Source: Primula veris (lineage: Eukaryota; Streptophyta; Magnoliopsida; Ericales; Primulaceae). From it: 64,000 bases of DNA. Each line of letters begins with the position of its first letter. The stretch's first letter is position 1. The translations under genes and the position numbers were made by a program. The stretch covers positions 32,707,060 through 32,771,059 of the forward strand of contig OY821742.1 of the NCBI GenBank assembly GCA_963682055.1. The letters run 5' to 3'. Shown piece after piece: positions 59,041 to 64,000 of this stretch. The notes below the pieces were generated by a model that saw only the letters and a list, made by a program, of their open reading frames with translations, searched no databases and was not told where the DNA came from.

Positions 59041-60396
59041 ACCCACTTGGGTGTTTGCTTATAAACCCTGGAAAAACGTTTTTGATAACTCAAAAATCTT
59101 TTATTGCAAAAGGCCCAAGTGTGTCCAGATTTATTACAAAAATAACATATCCTCAAGTAATTTCCAATTACAGCTTCAGTTATAACTGAGAACAGTCTGT
59201 TCTTAGTTGCACTTTCAGTTACAACTGAACCCCTCCTTGTAGTGGGTTGTAGGGTTTATTTGCTTGTTGTGGCCTTCACGAATATGGTCTTTCCACTTCC
59301 ATTAGATCTAGAATAGCCCAATCCAGTATTGTCATTTGCATACCTTTGACATGAAAGAAATTTGTCTAACTTTTCAGTCCCATTGTTGAGAAGCATGATT
59401 CTCTTTTGAGTTTCTTCAAGTTGAAAATCTTCTCTTTAACCTCGTTCTATTACCCCAAATTTTCAACTTACAACTCTTTTACCCTTATAGACACAACTAA
59501 ATACCTCTTGAACAACTTCAGATATTTCTCTTCTACTTTAGCAATAGTAATAGCTTCATCATCACAACTATCAGATTCAGAGTAATACCCTTCTTCAGTT
59601 TCAGTGTCAGTTACAATAGAGTTTGTAGCTGAGATGGATTTCAAGTTTTTCGCACTTTTCGTATTGATTTTTGAAATAGCAACAAAACTTGTATAGTTTC
59701 ATTCCTCGCCATCTTCACTATCATTACCAGATTCATCACTAAAAGTTGCTTCCCTTGAAGCCCTATTTTTGTTAAGTGTATTCGTACACTCATCTTCAAT
59801 ATGACTGAAACCCATACACTCTCTACATTGTATCCCCTTTGGTTTAATCTCCATAGATTTATACTTTGTTTTAGGTTCCTTCTCCTCATAGTTTTTTGAT
59901 TTAAACTCCTTTTTCTGAAACGGTTTACTAACTTCTCCATCACCAGCTTTCTTTTTGAAAGACCTTTTATATGATTTTTTGGCGAAAATAGCAAATTCTT
60001 CATCATTAGTTTCAGATTCAGTTATAACTGACTTTGCAACTGGAGACTTTTTAGCATGAAAAGAAATACCATTACCTGAACGTTTCGGTGACTCAAACTT
60101 CATCTCATAGTTTCTGAGATTACCCATAAGATCTTCCATCTTCATGTTTTCGATGTTGTTATACTCTTCAATAGATGTAACCTTTATTTCGAACCTTGAG
60201 GTAGAGATCTGAAGATTTTATTCACCAATTTGGATTCTTGAATCTTCTCTCCAAGAGCATGAGATTCAGTAGAAATCTCACATAAATTAGAATAAAACTC
60301 TTCCATGGTTTCGTGCTCCTGCATCTTTAGGTTTTCGTTCTTGGTTGTAAGTTGTTGAAGTTTTGATGCTTTTACTCGGTTTGTACCTTCGTATGT
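59041..60396 (-). pseudogene. copia-2 gag, 3' part
   Basis: Minus strand after the solo LTR: YEGTNRVKASKLQQLTTKNE (60402 on), HETMEEFYSNLCEIS and FRSLPQ of the UBN2 capsid region, then, after a frame change near 60184, a Lys/Ser-rich stretch and the zinc knuckle CRECMGFSHIEDEC (about 59780-59830), then an acidic region. The segment 59041-59650 is degenerate. The frame was continuous with 62641-62994 before the LTR inserted. Confidence 0.85.
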
Positions 60397-61517
60397 TGTC
60401 ACGCCCTGGATTCTGAAGAACCCGAGTTGTGAATCTAATTAAATGAGTTTTAAATAAATATGCAATAAAAGAGAGATTTCAATCATTTCACTTTATGTCT
60501 TATAGAGGCAAATAGTAAATCAAGGTATGCCAATTATCATATTTTGTAGGTCTATTGGCCTAATGGTAGCCAATGATCTTCATATGTGATAACACAAGAA
60601 AAAGGGTTCAAAGAAAGACTATAAAATTCGGCATAACCTTTACGTTTCTATTTGTTTCCATAAAATAAAGATGTTCACAACAACCCAATATAAATAAAAA
60701 AGAATCGTCAACACGATCATCATACGAAAAAGAATCCGACAAGAATACAATATCAGCCAACCAGGTTAGTTGTACAACAAATATGATCAAGAAGTTTAAA
60801 ACAAATAAAATGCGAATGAATACAAGTGTGCTAAAGGCCACTAAGCTCACTAGCAAAATAGTCTAACGTGCATCCTAATAAGTGTATGCCAAATATTCAT
60901 GAGCAAGCAACTCTAAGCGTCTTCACGAACTAAGTTTGCACATGTACATCGAGAAGGAACAAAATGTACAAAAACAAGTAAAGGAGGTAAGAAAACAATC
61001 TTAATTTAATAGCACTAGCACGCACACACAATTCTAAACATGCATTTCTCTCACGACATCACTATTATCAACACATTATTCATTTGACATGTGATATCCA
61101 AAATGCTATACCAAACACAATGTTAAACAAAGCAAAATATAATCCAAAGAACTAAATAATAATTATTTAAAAATAAAACACAATAGTAAAATACATTCGG
61201 GATTGCATCACACATACCCACCTTTAGAGACACTGTTGCTCAGTGACCCAGTGCACTGGTACCCCACACACGCGTGCTGGTACTAAAAAGTACCCACCTT
61301 TAGAGCCGCTGCTCAAGGACCCATAATGCAGTGGTACCCTACACACTGGTACAAATGTATCCATCTTTAGAGCTACTACTCAAGGACTTAAAGTGCAATG
61401 GTACCCCACACTGGTACGAATGTACCCACCTTTAGAACCACTGCTCAGGGACCCAAAGTGCAATGCTACCCCACACATCCACTAGTACTACGATCCCAAA
61501 ATAATATATAAATATGT

Positions 61518-61566
<49 letters not shown>

Positions 61567-62635
61567 AAACCACGAAAACCATATTTGCTCAATCACCATA
61601 ATTAAATAAATAAAACACAATATAACCTGATCACTTTTAATCACATATAACTGTCCACGGTTTCACCACTTTAGTTACACAAAATCACCACATACATTGT
61701 TCAGGTATCACGAATTTCCCAACTTAACACTTCAAATATTTTAGATCAAACTTCATTTTTTACAAAAATTAATAATCGCAATTCACCCTTAACATTAATT
61801 CATGTAGACTCCAATATCACAAAATATAAGCAGGTGCATGTTATATTCTACACAAGTACGCAAACACACAAACAACAAACAAACTCATAAATAAAACCTA
61901 TTAAAGTAAGATCGATTTCTTCCTCCTTACCGAACCAAACGAGAGCTCGTTTGTAAACCGCCAAATAAAGCCAAAAACATGACAGAACGGAAATACCAGA
62001 TCTGGACAGCATCTAAATGGTCCCTAAACGTAGTCAATAACATCTACTGATTAATATAAATTGTTGATTTTCGGATTAGACTTGAGTCCTAGAAAAATGA
62101 TGATTTTAAAAACTTAAAATGAAGGGTCGATACTTACACAGTTAGAAAGGTATCGAAGAGTAGATAAATAAAACATATAGGATCATAAAAAAAGGTAACT
62201 CCGTGACCTCCTAATCGACTCCTGGAGTGGCTGTCGAAAACCCAAAAACCCCCCACGACTACCACCTATCACCATGGCATGACCTCGCCTGGTTGCCGAC
62301 CTCTTCTCTGGACCTCACTTGGTATTTGATCTCTCTCTCGTCTCTCAGCTCACTCTGGCTCATCTCTTCTGTTATGTATATGCGGCTGCATGTTATGTAA
62401 CGTACGTATGTATATATTCATTCACTATATAAGTTACTTTAGGTTTAGATTTTTAATTTATTTAATTACTAGTACATCATATATAGTTATTCTTAATTAC
62501 CAACACCAGTTAAAACTATTATATATCCATTTCTATTAATATGACATATTTCACATATACACACAAGTACACCATTATTATCACTATAAAGATAATAAAA
62601 TCAAAAACGAATACATAATTTTTCGAGACGTTACA
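60397..62635 (-). mobile_element. type-B solo LTR inserted in copia-2 gag
   Basis: 2239 bp; on the plus strand TGTCACGCCC to GAGACGTTACA. TSD tatgt at 60392-60396 and 62636-62640 is perfect, and its removal restores gag codons. Same family as 11265-13523 but in minus orientation. Contains four tandem units (61216-61490) and a TA run (61528-61562). Confidence 0.93.
61216..61490. repeat. four tandem units in type-B LTR
   Basis: Four units of about 65-75 bp each start tacccacctttagag and contain gctcaaggaccca and atggtaccc; the LTR at 11265-13523 has two clear units. Confidence 0.88.
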
Positions 62636-62640
62636 TATGT

Positions 62641-62994
62641 GGTCCTTAAAATATCCCAAGCTCCTTTTGCGACTTCACACATGGATATCAACTTGAATAA
62701 GTTAGGATGAACCGCACTAAAGATCACATGAATTGCATTTGCGTTTGCATTAAAATCCTTCTACTCTTGTTCAGACCAAGTATCTTCTGGGACTGGATAT
62801 TCTTCCCCTTCTTCATCAGTGAGCACTGGTATTTCATAACCCTTTATGATTGATTTCCATGCCTTCTCGTCTTGAAATTTAATAAAAGATCTAATCCTCA
62901 CTTTCCATGTGCCATAGTTCGAACTTCCTTCAAGCAACGGTACTTTGTTAAATGATCCACCATTCTTAAATAACTCTGTATATTCAGAACACAT
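62641..62994 (-). pseudogene. copia-2 gag, 5' part
   Basis: ATG at 62994 opens MCSEYTELFKNGGSFNKVPL, then NYGTWKVRIRSFIKFQDEKA and WKSIIKGYEIPVL of the copia Gag N-terminal domain. A TAG at 62761 interrupts the frame after TWSEQE, and the same frame then runs on (NANAIHVIFSAVHPN, EVAKGAWDIL) to the TSD at 62640. It joins YEGTNR at 60396 across the solo LTR. Confidence 0.85.
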
Positions 62995-63023
62995 GATCCT
63001 TACCGATTAAAGTTAGGTAAGAA

Positions 63024-63035
63024 GCTCTGATACCA
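63024..63035 (-). other. copia-2 primer-binding site
   Basis: gctctgatacca, read as tggtatcagagc on the element strand, two bases from the 5' LTR. Confidence 0.88.
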
Positions 63036-63037
63036 AT

Positions 63038-63755
63038 TGAAAAGCACGTTTCCCTTATGTTCCGAATGCTGTTACGCATTTCAGTTACAACTGAGTTTTG
63101 TTCCAGTTATACTGAAGAATTCTGACAGAATAGTAAATAACACATGATGTTTAATTACGAAATTCGATGTGCTCACCACACCTACGTCTCACAGGAACTC
63201 ACCCAGTATTTATTGATATTGCCAAGCTTACAATAGTAGACTCAACTCTTACAATACTCAATGACTCCATCACTAGTATTTGCCTATCAAACTATTGCTC
63301 CTACCTAACACCTCAATATCTAATGACATCCCATCACGAATTTCTCTAAAAGAATAATATTTTCTCTCTAATATTTCGTGCTTTCTATTTCCTGTATAAT
63401 ATATGATGTAGAGACACGAAAATTTGAGTCTAATAGGTTTTATTTATAACCTTACAAAGAATCCTAATCTTAATCAAATAGAAAGTATTTCCTTTTTCTC
63501 TCTTTCCTTCTTTGACTAGGATACTTCTTTTCTCGTCAAGTCTTCTAATCCAACAAGGAAAGCTCTTCAATCTAATCTTCAAGTCTCCCTCTTCATTCTC
63601 TTCAATCTAATCTTCTGAGATTGTACAAAATCTTCTCGACTTTCTGCTCACGTTTCTGGATCTTCTAGAATATATTTGACTTGATCGCCAAGTAATCTGT
63701 TCATTAGTTTCAATTATAACTGAGATTATAACTGCAACCTATATTTAACCATAAC
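63038..63755 (-). repeat. copia-2 5' LTR, truncated
   Basis: Matches 42636-42992 plus 53628 to about 53985, then stops near tacaag where it meets RT sequence of another copia. About 110 bp of the LTR start (minus strand) is missing, so no TSD can be checked here. Confidence 0.85.
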
Positions 63756-64000
63756 TTTTACAAGGTTCTGCATTTTCACGTTACTTTGTTTGTCAAATCT
63801 TTCCAGGATTTGATTCACATAGTATGATTGTGACAGAGAGTAACCCTCAGAAGTTTTGGTTATTTTCACGCCTAAAATCACATCAGCCTTTCCTAAACCT
63901 TTCATGTCAAATTTCATTAAAAGTATTTGTTTGATAGTGTTGATTACATGAGCATTATTTTTTATGATTATCATGTAATCGACGTATAAACATATTATTA
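63756..64000 (-). pseudogene. copia RT fragment running off the window
   Basis: Minus-strand frame CLYVDYMIIIKNNAHVIN, LLMKFDMKGLGKADVILGVK, SLSQSYYVNQILERF: the RT palm and thumb of a copia element. The catalytic YVDD reads YVDY (GAC to TAC), so it is inactive. It ends at the LTR junction near 63755. It could be the host element of copia-2 or a rearranged relative. Confidence 0.8.

Larger units (their letters stand above)
42636..63755 (-). mobile_element. copia-2: copia element (SIRE-like), opened by nested insertions
   Basis: Minus-strand order: 5' LTR 63038-63755 (truncated), PBS, gag (62641-62994 and 59041-60396), protease, integrase, RT, RNase H (55450-56151), 3' untranslated zone, polypurine tract (54103-54121), 3' LTR (53628-54102 plus 42636-42992). 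Gypsy-2 (TSD gtctc) sits in the 3' LTR, and a solo LTR (TSD tatgt) in gag. The Gag and Pol sequence style suggests SIRE/Maximus; this is a judgement by eye. All genes except RNase H carry breaks. Confidence 0.88.

Overview
This window is a repeat-dense stretch of a plant nuclear genome. The evidence is the mix of LTR retrotransposons: Ty3/gypsy elements with a C-terminal chromodomain (Tekay-like), Ty1/copia elements of Tork-like and SIRE/Maximus-like type, initiator-methionine-tRNA primer-binding sites (tggtatcagagc), many solo LTRs with 5-bp target-site duplications (TSDs), and a decayed F-box/DUF295-type gene. The host is probably a dicot with a large genome, but no host gene is intact enough to name it. 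No rRNA, tRNA, CRISPR or bacterial feature is visible.

Layout. 1-8907: two copia elements (copia-1) arranged head to head as a fold-back; the right arm carries a 1.8-kb solo LTR with TSD and ends in a complete 3' LTR that abuts a broken F-box gene (8908-9262). 10557-14089: a degenerate 20-21-bp tandem array split by a 2.26-kb solo LTR (11265-13523). 16106-16527: a probable MITE. 16648-26075: a decayed chromodomain gypsy element (gypsy-1) with both LTRs; a related solo LTR (26076-27956) landed two bases inside its outer edge. 28953-29895: a probable copia solo LTR. 32341-33094: a long hairpin. 33630-35317: a second inverted duplication, each arm carrying the same unrecognised 115-residue reading frame. 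35662-38556: a small LTR element with two 891-bp LTRs, a primer-binding site and no recognisable coding capacity. 39498-40005: a copia pol fragment.

42636-63755 is one old copia element (copia-2, minus strand) opened by nested insertions. Its 3' LTR holds gypsy-2 (42993-53622, TSD gtctc). Gypsy-2 holds copia-3 (44371-49264, TSD tagtt). The copia-2 gag gene holds a solo LTR (60397-62635, TSD tatgt). Copia-3 encodes only a Gag-type protein with two zinc knuckles and has no pol. Another copia RT fragment begins at 63756 and leaves the window.

Nothing here forms a host pathway. The most unusual observations are: a roughly 250-bp module rich in cgatcggtcg shared, in opposite orientation, between the gypsy leader and the copia-3 LTR; a near-palindrome (cagttataactg and variants) recurring through copia-2; the inverted pair encoding an unknown protein; the fold-back copia with a step in arm divergence; and the gag-only copia-3.
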